Shown piece after piece: positions 34,388 through 42,455 of a stretch of DNA of 64,000 bases. Under the pieces are notes generated by a model. That model ran no database searches. It was not told where the DNA came from and was given only the letters and a program-made list of their open reading frames with translations. Each line of letters opens with the position of its first letter. Position 1 is the stretch's first letter. A program made the translations under genes and the position numbers. Origin of the DNA: Amycolatopsis camponoti (GTDB lineage: Bacteria; Actinomycetota; Actinomycetes; Mycobacteriales; Pseudonocardiaceae); NCBI RefSeq assembly GCF_902497555.1, contig NZ_CABVGP010000002.1:756501-820500 (forward strand), written 5' to 3'.

Positions 34388-35079
34388 GCCGGGGCCGGCT
34401 GCCGTTTCACCGGTGCGGTCACCGCCAGGAACGCGGCCAGCCCGGCGACGACCGCCAGCAGCGATCCGAGGTTCCCGGCCGGCCAGCCGAGCGCGGCGCA
34501 GGCGGCGATGCCGAGGCCGAGCGCGACGCGTCCGCTGCGGCGGCGCAGGGCCAGGTCGGCGCGCTGCTCACCGACCGCCGGACGGCGCACCGTCAGCGCC
34601 GTGATCACCCAGCAGACCACCGTGGTGCCCGCCGCGGCCGCCAGCAACGTCCACTGCGCGGTCCAGGCCAGGTGCACGATCGAGCCGGCCGACGCCAGGC
34701 CGCTCAGCACCAGTGCCCAGATCGGGACGATGTCGGTCAGCGTCCGCGCGGCCAAGACGGCTTCGCGGCGCGGGGTCCGCGACGGCCGCTGGGCCAGCAG
34801 CTCGGCGATCAGGCCGCCGACCAGCAGCGTCGTGATGATCGTGCCCGGCCCGGTGTCGTCGAGCACGGGCGGGATCGCCAGGTAGAGCCACGGGTACCAG
34901 AGCCGGCGCCGCTTGAGGTACCGGACGGCGAGCGCCACCTCGCCGGCGTCCGGGTCGGGGACGCCCCAGCGCACGAGCAAGCGCTTTCCGTGCTTCTCGC
35001 CCGGCCAGAGCACGATCAGGATCGCCAGCCCGATCAGGCCGCTCAAGAGCCCGACGGCGAGCACGTTGTCCCACGGCAT
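34384..35079 (-). CDS. Multi-pass membrane protein
   Basis: 231 residues, about six hydrophobic segments (e.g. 8-26, 66-95, 115-160, 195-225), with a basic loop RYLKRRRLWYPW. I do not recognise a family; it is the first gene of a GntR-regulated pair. AGGAGG lies just upstream of ATG 35079. YtrA operons usually include ABC transporter genes; none is present here. Confidence 0.75.
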   Translation of the reverse strand: MPWDNVLAVGLLSGLIGLAILIVLWPGEKHGKRLLVRWGVPDPDAGEVALAVRYLKRRRLWYPWLYLAIPPVLDDTGPGTIITTLLVGGLIAELLAQRPSRTPRREAVLAARTLTDIVPIWALVLSGLASAGSIVHLAWTAQWTLLAAAAGTTVVCWVITALTVRRPAVGEQRADLALRRRSGRVALGLGIAACAALGWPAGNLGSLLAVVAGLAAFLAVTAPVKRQPAPA

Positions 35080-35090
35080 GCGAACCTCCT

Positions 35091-35118
35091 CGCTTGTATC
35101 AACCACATGATACAAGCG
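35091..35118. promoter_or_regulatory. Perfect 11-bp palindrome, likely GntR operator
   Basis: CGCTTGTATCA (35091-35101), ACCACA spacer, TGATACAAGCG (35108-35118). It sits 12 bp before the ATG of the membrane-protein gene, directly before its ribosome site, so a bound repressor would block expression of the membrane-protein/GntR pair. Confidence 0.7.
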
Positions 35119-35222
35119 ATCGGGGTGGCGTGCGCGACGGGTTCCGGGTTCGCCCGTTCGTACGTACAATCGTGAGCAGTCGGCGGGGTGGTTGTCAGCG
35201 TTCCGCAGCTGCGCCTCGTGAA

Positions 35223-35242
35223 CTTGTCACGAAGATGACAAG
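35223..35242. promoter_or_regulatory. CTTGTCA-N6-TGACAAG dyad upstream of the PucR-type gene
   Basis: Perfect 7-bp inverted repeat, 120 bp before the ATG of the PucR-type gene. Candidate autoregulatory site. Related TTGTC/GACAA dyads occur upstream of the mce operon (50775-50877). Confidence 0.45.
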
Positions 35243-35362
35243 AAATCGGTTTCCCTTCGAAGGTGTGACACGTTCCGGACTAGTTTTTCGATGTGTCCGG
35301 TGTCACCCCGCACCAGGTGGGGTGCACGGGCCGGGGTCCCGGGGCGGAGCGAAGGAGCTGCG

Positions 35363-36643
35363 ATGTCGGTGGAGCGCGGATTCGATCACGCTGCGCCGCC
35401 ACCCGCCGCACTACCCCGCAAGCTCGCCGACATCCTGCGTCCCGAACTGGCCAGCCTCGCGGCCGAGATCGTCGACGAGATCCGCGCGACCATCCCGGCT
35501 TACGCCCGCCCGCTCGACGGCCCCTACGGCAAGTCGATCCGGGCCGGCGTCGAGTACGCGATCACGTTGTTCGTGGCGCAGATCGCCGACCCGACGGTGT
35601 CCAAAGAGCAGTCCCACGAAGTGCACCACCGGCTGGGGCAGAACGAAATGCGCGAGGGGCGCAGCCTCGACACGCTGCAGTCGGCGTACCGGGTCGGCGC
35701 GCGCGTGTCGTGGCGGCGGATCATGCGCGTCGGGCGGCGGAGCGGGCTTTCGTCGGCGGTGATGTCCCAGCTGGCCGACGCGATGCTGGCGTTCATGGAC
35801 GAGCTCGCCTCCGTCGCGCTCGACGGCTACCTGGAAGCGAAGGCGCGCACGGCGGGAGCGCTCGACACGTGGCGCCGCAAGCTGCTGCACCTCATCCTCG
35901 AGACCCCACCCGCGTCCCCCAAGGCGATCGCCGAGCTGGCCCAGCTGATCGGCTGGCCGGTGCCGACCGACGCGACGCCGGTGGCGGTCTGCCCGGCCGA
36001 CGGCGTCGCCCCGGCCCGCCGCCACGCCGGGCTGGACGCGGACATCCTCGCCGAGCTCGACACGCCCGACCCGAAGCTGGTGGTCCCGGGCGAGCTCGGC
36101 GGCGCCCGCCTGGCGACGCTGCAGGTGGCCCTGCCGGACTGCCGGCTCTCGATCGGCCCGTCCGTCCCGCTCGCGTCGGTGGCGGATTCCCTGCGCTGGG
36201 CCCGGAACGCGCTGCACCTGGCCGAGCGGGGCGTGCTGGTGCCGCGCCCGGTGCTGCGGGCGGAGGAGCACCTGGCGACGCTGCTGGTCAACTCCGACAC
36301 GGGACTGGTCGGCACGCTGCGGCACCGCCTGTTCGCGCCGCTGGCGGACATGACGGGCAAGCAGCAGGAGCGGCTGCTGGAGACGCTGCGGGCGTGGCTC
36401 GACAGCCAGGGCAACGTGGTGGAGATCGCGGAGCGCCTGGGCGTCCACCCCCAGACGGTCCGCTACCGCATGAGGCAGCTCCAGGCGACGTTCGGCGACA
36501 GCCTCCGCGACCCGGCGGCGCGCTTCGAGATGGAGCTGGCGTTGCGCGCGGGCGCGGCACCGTTGCCGTTGCGCTACCCGGTGAGCGAGCTGCTGCCGTC
36601 CCAGCGCGCCGGGGTCACGCGTCCACAGTGGACGTCCAGCTAG
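35363..36643 (+). CDS. PucR/CdaR-type transcriptional regulator
   Basis: 426 residues. A helical N-terminal region (about 20-170, LADILRPELASLAAEIVDEIRATIP), a middle GGDEF-like region, and a C-terminal PucR HTH: LLETLRAWLDSQGNVVEIAERLGVH split over the helix, then QTVRYRMRQLQATFG. This layout is common in actinobacterial regulators of the FasR kind. ATG 35363 has AAGGAG 6-7 nt upstream; the in-frame GTG 35303 lacks one. Targets unknown. Confidence 0.85.
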   Translation: MSVERGFDHAAPPPAALPRKLADILRPELASLAAEIVDEIRATIPAYARPLDGPYGKSIRAGVEYAITLFVAQIADPTVSKEQSHEVHHRLGQNEMREGRSLDTLQSAYRVGARVSWRRIMRVGRRSGLSSAVMSQLADAMLAFMDELASVALDGYLEAKARTAGALDTWRRKLLHLILETPPASPKAIAELAQLIGWPVPTDATPVAVCPADGVAPARRHAGLDADILAELDTPDPKLVVPGELGGARLATLQVALPDCRLSIGPSVPLASVADSLRWARNALHLAERGVLVPRPVLRAEEHLATLLVNSDTGLVGTLRHRLFAPLADMTGKQQERLLETLRAWLDSQGNVVEIAERLGVHPQTVRYRMRQLQATFGDSLRDPAARFEMELALRAGAAPLPLRYPVSELLPSQRAGVTRPQWTSS

Positions 36644-36675
36644 CCCTGGGTTCGCGTCGGCCCTGAATGACTGAA

Positions 36676-36712
36676 GGGTCCTTTCCTCCCGGGTGAGGAG
36701 AGGAAAGGACCC
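36676..36712. terminator. Perfect 13-bp hairpin between the PucR-type and DUF6801-type genes
   Basis: GGGTCCTTTCCTC (36676-36688) and GAGGAAAGGACCC (36700-36712) with an 11-nt loop, between convergent genes. Confidence 0.7.
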
Positions 36713-36729
36713 ATCGCGCCGTCGCCCCG

Positions 36730-38148
36730 TCAGTGCGGGTGCTTGGCCACCGCTTTCTTCGCGGCCGAGACCGCCGGGTCCGGCGGGGGCCCATCGGACC
36801 CCGGCGGGCACTGGGTGTGGTCCGGTTCGGTGCACACGATCAGGTTGTACGTGTCGACGAACGCCTGGTTGCCCGGGCCCGAGCCCATCCCGGACAGCAG
36901 CGGGTCCAGGTCTTGGCCGCCGGCGCCGCAGCCGGTGAACTTCGGCAGCTCGAAGCCGGTCTTCTCGTCGGTCCGGATGTGCCCGACGCCGAACGCTTCG
37001 TACGGGCCGTTCAGCGTGAGGGTCACCTTGTCCGCCGTCACGCAGTCGGGGCCCAGGTCCAGCGGGACGCCGTTGACCTTCGCGTTGCTCAGCCGGGCCA
37101 TCACCTGCAGCGTCGTGTTCAGGAACGTGGCCCCGGTGTCCGGGTCGGTGGTGATCTTGCCGGCGATCTCGATGACCTTGCTGTTCCGGTAGTCGACCGG
37201 CAGGAACTCGACGGTCGCCGTCACCGGCACGAAACCGAAGCCGAGGAAGGACGTCGTCGCCGGGTTGAAGGTGGTCGACCCGGTGACCCGCGAGGTGCCG
37301 TCGACCAGGTTGAGGATGAACAGCCCGTTGAACAGGAACGCCGGATCGGCGGTGACGGTCGCGCCGAGCTTCCGGACCGTCGACTTCGTCATGATCGTGA
37401 CCAGGCTCAGCGGTACCGCGAACTCGTCTTCGGTCGGGGGATCGCCCGGCCCGGGCGCGTCGGCGGCCGCGGCCAGCTGCTTCTGCTTGGTGCCCGGCAC
37501 CGTCTTCGGCAGGACGAGCACCTTGCCCAGCGTCGTCTGCTGGTCGGGGTCGAGGGTGCACGCGATCCGGGGCACCGGCTGCGTGGCCGCGGTGTCCGGC
37601 GGCGGCACGGCCTCGAGCGACAGCGTCGGCGCGGTGACGTCGAAGGTGACGGCGCCGACGGTGTTCAGGGCGATCTCCGGCACGGTGCCGGTGGCCGTCA
37701 GCGTGACGTCACCGGTCTCCGGCAGCGGGGTGGCCGGGACGGTCAGGTCGACCGGCACCTTGTCCGCCTTATCGTCCTGGCGCACGGAAAGGTCGACGTG
37801 CACGCCGCCGCGCAGCGAGCCGGCGGTGGCGCCTTCGGGGAGGTAGGAGAGCGCGACGTCGCGGGGGAGCGTGAGCTTCGCCGAAAACGCGCCGATCTTG
37901 GCCGACGTCCCGGTCTTCGCCTGCGCGGGCAGCGTCGCCGCCGTCTCGGCCGTGAGCTTCCGCGCGCCGAGCGGGTCGGCGAACGGGCACGTCACCGAAA
38001 CCGACGCCGTGGCCTTCGTGTCCGGTGGGACCGCGGGCGCGGGGGCGGCCGAGCCGACCCCGGTCAGCGCGCCGTTCACCGCGGAGAGCAGGCCGACGGC
38101 CGCCAGCGCGGAAACGGTGAGGGTGCGGGGCCGGACTCGACGTGGCAT
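36730..38148 (-). CDS. Large secreted DUF6801-type protein
   Basis: 472 residues: signal peptide (about 1-35, ending GSAAPAPA), then repeated beta-rich segments of about 140-160 residues with scattered Cys (VTCPFADPLGARKL, RIACTLDPDQ, LGPDCVTADK, KFTGCGAGG, LIVCTEPDH). The C-terminal PKFTGC...SGPGN motif recurs in the secreted protein at 40224. I assign it to the actinobacterial DUF6801 group by eye. Function unknown; cell-surface location inferred. Confidence 0.72.
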   Translation of the reverse strand: MPRRVRPRTLTVSALAAVGLLSAVNGALTGVGSAAPAPAVPPDTKATASVSVTCPFADPLGARKLTAETAATLPAQAKTGTSAKIGAFSAKLTLPRDVALSYLPEGATAGSLRGGVHVDLSVRQDDKADKVPVDLTVPATPLPETGDVTLTATGTVPEIALNTVGAVTFDVTAPTLSLEAVPPPDTAATQPVPRIACTLDPDQQTTLGKVLVLPKTVPGTKQKQLAAAADAPGPGDPPTEDEFAVPLSLVTIMTKSTVRKLGATVTADPAFLFNGLFILNLVDGTSRVTGSTTFNPATTSFLGFGFVPVTATVEFLPVDYRNSKVIEIAGKITTDPDTGATFLNTTLQVMARLSNAKVNGVPLDLGPDCVTADKVTLTLNGPYEAFGVGHIRTDEKTGFELPKFTGCGAGGQDLDPLLSGMGSGPGNQAFVDTYNLIVCTEPDHTQCPPGSDGPPPDPAVSAAKKAVAKHPH

Positions 38149-38227
38149 CGGGTTCCCTGGGTGCGTTCGGAAGGGACGGGACGTCCCGGTGCGGGCCGGG
38201 GGACCGGACCCGCACCGGGAAACCCGG

Positions 38228-38866
38228 TCAGGAGACGGTGATGCTCGGGCTGAACGCGGTGTTCTGCGCCGGGCTCGTCACCTTGAGGGTGCAGTTCATC
38301 GTCCACGGCGCCCAGGCACCGGTGGACTTCTTGTGGAACTCCAGGTTCGCCGACAGCCCGCTCGTCAGCGACAGCGACGCGGATCCGGCCGTGGCCGGCG
38401 CGGTCCAGTCGGGGATGCTGGAGGTGGCGACCTGCGAGATGTTCACCGTGATCGGCCCGCCGGTCGGGTAGATCACCTCCGGGATGTTCAGCCCGGTGGC
38501 CGCGGGCTGCGACAGCGTGCCCGCGGAGGCGGTAACCGGAACCGTTGCCGTACCCCGGATGCCGTCGTAGCCGACCGCGGTGAGCAGCGCGTGCACCGTG
38601 GCGGTGATGGTCGCCGAGCCGCCCACGTTGGCGGGGGTCACGACCGTGCTGGTCGCGACCGAGTCGGGCGCGTCCAGCTGGGCCTTGATCGCGACCGGCT
38701 GCGGCGAGATGCCGGGGAAGGTGCAGTTGTAGGTGAGCCCCGCCGTGCCGCCGGCGGTGTAGGTGACCGTGGCGGCGGCCGCGGTGCCCGCGGTCAGCAC
38801 CGCGATGGCGCCGATCGCGGTAGCGGTGGTGGCGATGCCGGCGGACAGCCTGCTGAGTCGGGACAT
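38228..38866 (-). CDS. Secreted DUF6801-like protein
   Basis: 212 residues: signal peptide (about 1-32, ending AGTAAAAT), then one beta-rich domain with two Cys (YNCTFPGISPQP and MNCTLKVTSP) likely forming a disulfide. It resembles the first domain of the protein at 36730. I chose ATG 38866, with AAAGGAG 9 nt upstream; ATG 38875 abuts that site. Function unknown. Confidence 0.72.
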   Translation of the reverse strand: MSRLSRLSAGIATTATAIGAIAVLTAGTAAAATVTYTAGGTAGLTYNCTFPGISPQPVAIKAQLDAPDSVATSTVVTPANVGGSATITATVHALLTAVGYDGIRGTATVPVTASAGTLSQPAATGLNIPEVIYPTGGPITVNISQVATSSIPDWTAPATAGSASLSLTSGLSANLEFHKKSTGAWAPWTMNCTLKVTSPAQNTAFSPSITVS

Positions 38867-39242
38867 ACCTGTCATCTCCTTTGATTCAGTTCAGTCTCGG
38901 CTTTGGCTGATCGATTGCTCGCCGCCGTGAGCCCCCATCGCGTTCACCGTCCCCTTTGCCCCGGGCGGCGGGTCGCGATTTCATCGGCGTGCGAGGTGGA
39001 GGTCCATCTGCCGAAATCGAGGCTACTCGCCAGTTCAGTAAGGAACAAGACTTCGCGGCGGCGCGGGTGAGGCGGCGTTCGGCGGTATCGGTTTCTTGTG
39101 CGCGACGGCGTAGGCTGACGGCCGGACTTGGCGGATTTTGACAAAGAACGGCCGACGCGGCGAAGTGCCGCGTGCACCGGTCTACCATTTGTGATCTTGC
39201 CGAAGCAATCCCGGATAACGAAACCGGAGAAATGAGGCTACC
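38867..39242. other. 376-bp divergent intergenic region
   Basis: It lies between two divergent secreted-protein genes. Visible elements on the plus strand are TAGGCT (39111-39116), TTGACA (39138-39143) and TACCAT (39182-39187), but no -35/-10 pair is well spaced. No gene or strong palindrome seen. Confidence 0.5.
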
Positions 39243-40181
39243 GTGCCGGGTACTTCCCGTTGTGGACGGGTATCACTGAAGGGCGCCGCATTCGCGGTGA
39301 CGGCGGCGATGGCCGCCTCGGTGTTCGCGCAGCCGGCGTCCGCGGCCACCGTCGGCGGCGTGATCGCCTGGGGCAAGCCGGACTACGACGTCACGATCCC
39401 GCCGCCGGACGCGCTGGCCGGCGTCACCGCCGTGTCGGCGGGCAGCACGACCGCGCTGGCGCTCAAGGGCGGCGCGGTCCTCGCGTGGGGCGCGAACAAC
39501 TGGGGCGCCAACGAAATCCCGGCCGCGGCGACGTCCGGGGTCAGCCAGATCGCGTCGGGCTGGGGCCACGAGCTGGCCCTCAAGAACGGCAAGGTCCTGG
39601 CCTGGGGAAACAACTGGTACGGCCAGACGACGCTGCCCGCGTCGGTGGCGAGCGGGGTGATCGCGATCTCGACGTCCAACATGCACAGCCTGGCGCTGAA
39701 GCAGGGCGGGCTGGTGGTGAGCTGGGGTTCGCGGACCGACGTGCCGGCGGCCGCGCAGTCCGGCGTGACCGCGATTTCCGCTGGGGGAGACCACAACCTG
39801 GCGCTCAAGAACGGCGGCGTGCTGGCCTGGGGGAGCAACACCTACGGGCAGACGACCGTGCCGGCCGGGCTTTCTTCGGGCGTCACGGCGGTTTCCGCCG
39901 GCTTCTACCACAGCCTGGCGCTCAAGGGCGGCCGCGTCTACGCCTGGGGCCGCGACAGTCTCCACCAGACCGAGGTGCCGCCGGAGGCGCTGTCGGACGT
40001 TGTCAGCGTCGACGCCGGGTTCAACCACAACGTCGCGCTCAAGGCCGACGGCTCGGTGGTGACCTGGGGCTCGAACCTCGTCGGCGAGTCGTACTTCCCC
40101 TGGTGCGGGCCGGTTTTCGCGGTTTCGGCCGGGGACAACGACAGCTTCGCGCTGAAGGAAGATCCGGCCGCCCCCTGCTGA
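39243..40181 (+). CDS. Secreted RCC1-repeat beta-propeller protein
   Basis: 312 residues: signal peptide (about 1-35, QPASAAT), then seven RCC1-like blades each carrying an H(x)LALK or ALK strand and AWGxN turn (e.g. HSLALKGGRVYAWG), so one closed seven-bladed propeller. Bacterial secreted RCC1 proteins have no settled function. GTG 39243 is preceded by a weak ATGAGG. It converges on the DUF6801-like gene at 40224. Confidence 0.85.
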   Translation: MPGTSRCGRVSLKGAAFAVTAAMAASVFAQPASAATVGGVIAWGKPDYDVTIPPPDALAGVTAVSAGSTTALALKGGAVLAWGANNWGANEIPAAATSGVSQIASGWGHELALKNGKVLAWGNNWYGQTTLPASVASGVIAISTSNMHSLALKQGGLVVSWGSRTDVPAAAQSGVTAISAGGDHNLALKNGGVLAWGSNTYGQTTVPAGLSSGVTAVSAGFYHSLALKGGRVYAWGRDSLHQTEVPPEALSDVVSVDAGFNHNVALKADGSVVTWGSNLVGESYFPWCGPVFAVSAGDNDSFALKEDPAAPC

Positions 40182-40185
40182 CAGC

Positions 40186-40218
40186 CGCGGGTGGCGGGCA
40201 CTCGGCCCGCCACCCGCG
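40186..40218. terminator. Perfect 14-bp bidirectional hairpin
   Basis: CGCGGGTGGCGGGC (40186-40199), loop ACTCG, GCCCGCCACCCGCG (40205-40218). It lies between the convergent RCC1-type gene and the secreted gene downstream of mce. Confidence 0.75.
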
Positions 40219-40223
40219 TCACG

Positions 40224-40874
40224 TCACTTCAGGGTGGCGTCGCTGGCCAGGTCGAGCGAAATGGTGTTGCCCGGCCCCGAAACCAGGGCGCCGAGCGCGA
40301 TGTCGGCGACGAAGCAGTTGGTGAACTCGGGGATCGTGTAGGTGCCGGTGACCGTGATGGCCGGCGCGGTGATGTCGATGTCCTGCGCGGACAGCGTGAG
40401 GTCGAGCGGGGTCTTCGTCTTGCAGCTGCCCGGGACGGTCGGCAGCGGGAAGATCGGGATGATCGGGCCGGCCCAGATGTCGTAGATCTCCATGTTGGCC
40501 TTGGCCTTGGTGACGAGGTTGCCGTCGGCGATCGTACCGGTGGCCGGGCCGAGCGGGGTCACCTTGACCTTGGCCTTGATCCGGAAGATGCCCGACAGCA
40601 GGGAGATGTCGGCCTGCGACGGCGGCAGCGCGAGGTCCGCGCTGAGCCCGACCGAGCCGGTCTGGTCGTCGATCAGCAGGTTGCCCTTGAGCGAGCCGGG
40701 GCCGAGCGCCATGGCGCTGCCGGTCTTCTTCACCGTGGTGCTGCCGGTGACCTTGTAGGACACGGGGATCGGGATGACGTCGGCCGAGGCCGGGGTCACC
40801 ACGACCCCGGTCAGCACGACGGCCGCCGCCGACGTGAGCACGGCCATTCTCCTCAGCTGCGTTGCCACGGACAT
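40224..40874 (-). CDS. Secreted DUF6801-type protein downstream of the mce operon
   Basis: 216 residues: signal peptide (about 1-31, VTPASAD), then a beta-rich domain with Cys at VPGSCKTKTPL and PEFTNC and the C-terminal SGPGN motif shared with the protein at 36730. AAGGAGG precedes ATG 40874 by 6 nt. It starts 67 nt after the last Mce-associated gene, on the same strand, so it may be the tail of the mce transcript. Role unknown; surface partner of Mce is a guess. Confidence 0.72.
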   Translation of the reverse strand: MSVATQLRRMAVLTSAAAVVLTGVVVTPASADVIPIPVSYKVTGSTTVKKTGSAMALGPGSLKGNLLIDDQTGSVGLSADLALPPSQADISLLSGIFRIKAKVKVTPLGPATGTIADGNLVTKAKANMEIYDIWAGPIIPIFPLPTVPGSCKTKTPLDLTLSAQDIDITAPAITVTGTYTIPEFTNCFVADIALGALVSGPGNTISLDLASDATLK

Positions 40875-40941
40875 GGTTGTCCTCCTTGTGCGTTTCCCGT
40901 CCGTTTCCGGGTGCTTCCGGAAACGGTGAAGTGCTCGTTGT

Positions 40942-41955
40942 TCAGCGGGGTTCGAGCTCGGTGACGACCCAGCCGTCACCCGTGCGTTCCGCGGTCACGG
41001 AAAGCTGCGCGGCGGCGCTGTCGGTCGCATTGTTGTCAGCCCGGACGGCTGATTGATCGAGAAAGACGAGTAACCGCGCGTGACCATTTCGCAGTTCTTG
41101 CACGGCGATCGCCGAAACGCGCGAAGTGAGCACGAGTTTCTGCTCGGGAGCCTTCTGCCTGACTTGGGCGAAGAGCTTGTCGTAGGAATCCTTGGCGGAC
41201 CCCCGGAGCACGGCGGCGGCGGCCTTTTCGGTGACGTCGGTCTTGTCGTAGGAATAGGAGAAGATCCGGTTCATCGCGAGGGTGACGGCCGAGGTGACCT
41301 CGGAGGTCTGGCCGACATCGGTGAGCGCGAGGTTGCCGGCGGCGGGGTTGCTCGAGGCCGAGTGGGCTTCGAGGGTGAACCAGACGCCGGCCCCCGCGAG
41401 GACGAGGGCGGCGGCGAGCAGGAGGGCGGGGAGCCGGAGCCAGGCGGGCCGGGGCTTGGCGGGTTGAGCTGCGGGTTCGCCTTCGGCTTCAGCTTCCGCC
41501 GGCTCGCCGGCGGCGGGTTCAGGCTGGCCTTCGGCCGGGTCGCTGCCGGTGGCTTCGAGCGGCTCGGCGCCGGCTTCAGGGGACGCGGCATCGGACCCGG
41601 CCGACGCCTCAGCGGCCCCGGCGGGCTCGGCCCCGGCCTCGGCGGCCCGATGGGTTTCGGCGATGGCACCGGTCTCGGCAGCGGCCGAGCCTTGCTCGGT
41701 CGCCCGGCTGGCGGGCGCGCCGGCCCCGGCAGAGCCGGGCCGGGTGTCCCCGATGCTGCCCGGTGAGAGTTCAGCCGAGTCGCTCGAGTCTCGCGCCGAT
41801 CCGTCCCGCTCGTCGGCGGGCGCGGCCAGCTCGGCCTCGCTTGCGGACGAGCCGCCCTCGGTCGCAGCCGAGCCATCCTCGGTCCCGCTCGCGGCCGCGC
41901 CCACCTCGGCCTCCACCTGCGCCGGAGCCTGCTCGGCCACCCTCGCGCGGTTCAT
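40942..41955 (-). CDS. Mce-associated membrane protein (long)
   Basis: 337 residues: a long Ala/Glu/Ser-rich, probably disordered cytoplasmic N-terminus (1-165), one TM helix (about 172-192, LPALLLAAALVLAGAGVWFT), then the Mas-type extracytoplasmic alpha/beta domain (SYSYDKTDVTEKAAAAVLRGSAKDSY). Mas proteins stabilise Mce complexes in mycobacteria. ATG 41955 overlaps the stop of the upstream Mas gene. Final gene of the coupled mce string. Confidence 0.85.
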   Translation of the reverse strand: MNRARVAEQAPAQVEAEVGAAASGTEDGSAATEGGSSASEAELAAPADERDGSARDSSDSAELSPGSIGDTRPGSAGAGAPASRATEQGSAAAETGAIAETHRAAEAGAEPAGAAEASAGSDAASPEAGAEPLEATGSDPAEGQPEPAAGEPAEAEAEGEPAAQPAKPRPAWLRLPALLLAAALVLAGAGVWFTLEAHSASSNPAAGNLALTDVGQTSEVTSAVTLAMNRIFSYSYDKTDVTEKAAAAVLRGSAKDSYDKLFAQVRQKAPEQKLVLTSRVSAIAVQELRNGHARLLVFLDQSAVRADNNATDSAAAQLSVTAERTGDGWVVTELEPR

Positions 41956-42455
41956 CGGGCGCCCACCGGCAGCTGGTCCAGCGCGCTCAGCTTCCACCCG
42001 TCCGCCGTCCGGGACAACGCTGCCGCGAAGCGGTTGCGCTTCACCGCCGGGGCCGTTCCGTCCTTCGCCATCGTGATCTCCACCGAAGCCAGCATCTTCG
42101 CCGTGCCCGCGTGCTCGTCCAGCTCGCTCAGGGCCGCGTCCAGCACCCGGCCGGTCGCCACCGTCGCGTTCGCCGTCAGGGTTTCCTTCGTCTTGGCGTC
42201 CGTGCGGGCCAGCTGGTCGTGCAGCGGGCCCGTCGAGGCCGACAGCCAGCGCCCCAGACCGCCGTTCACGTCGTGGTAGTCCAGGCTGCTCAGCTCCGCC
42301 ACCAGCGTCCGCCCGGTCGTCAACGCCTCGTCGCGGGCCACCCCGTACGTCAGCGACGGATCGTGCGACGCCGAGTACCACGAATAGCTCGACCAGCCCG
42401 CGAAGACGGCGGCCGCCGCGAAAACCACGACCGCACCCTGCTTCACCGCAGCCAC
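41952..42455 (-). CDS. Mce-associated membrane protein (short)
   Basis: 167 residues: N-terminal TM (about 6-24), then the Mas domain, with DEALTTGRTLVAELSSLDYHDVNGGLGRW being typical (split motif around SSLDYHDV). GTG 42455 has GAGGAG 5 nt upstream; GTG 42446 is a later alternative. It overlaps the mceF stop by 13 bp, so it is coupled. Confidence 0.85.
   Translation of the reverse strand: MAAVKQGAVVVFAAAAVFAGWSSYSWYSASHDPSLTYGVARDEALTTGRTLVAELSSLDYHDVNGGLGRWLSASTGPLHDQLARTDAKTKETLTANATVATGRVLDAALSELDEHAGTAKMLASVEITMAKDGTAPAVKRNRFAAALSRTADGWKLSALDQLPVGAR

Noticed and set aside
36733..38884. Large plus-strand open frames opposite the DUF6801-type genes
   Set aside because: They lack domain motifs, are dominated by Arg/Gly/Val, and are complements of secreted proteins with clear signal peptides.
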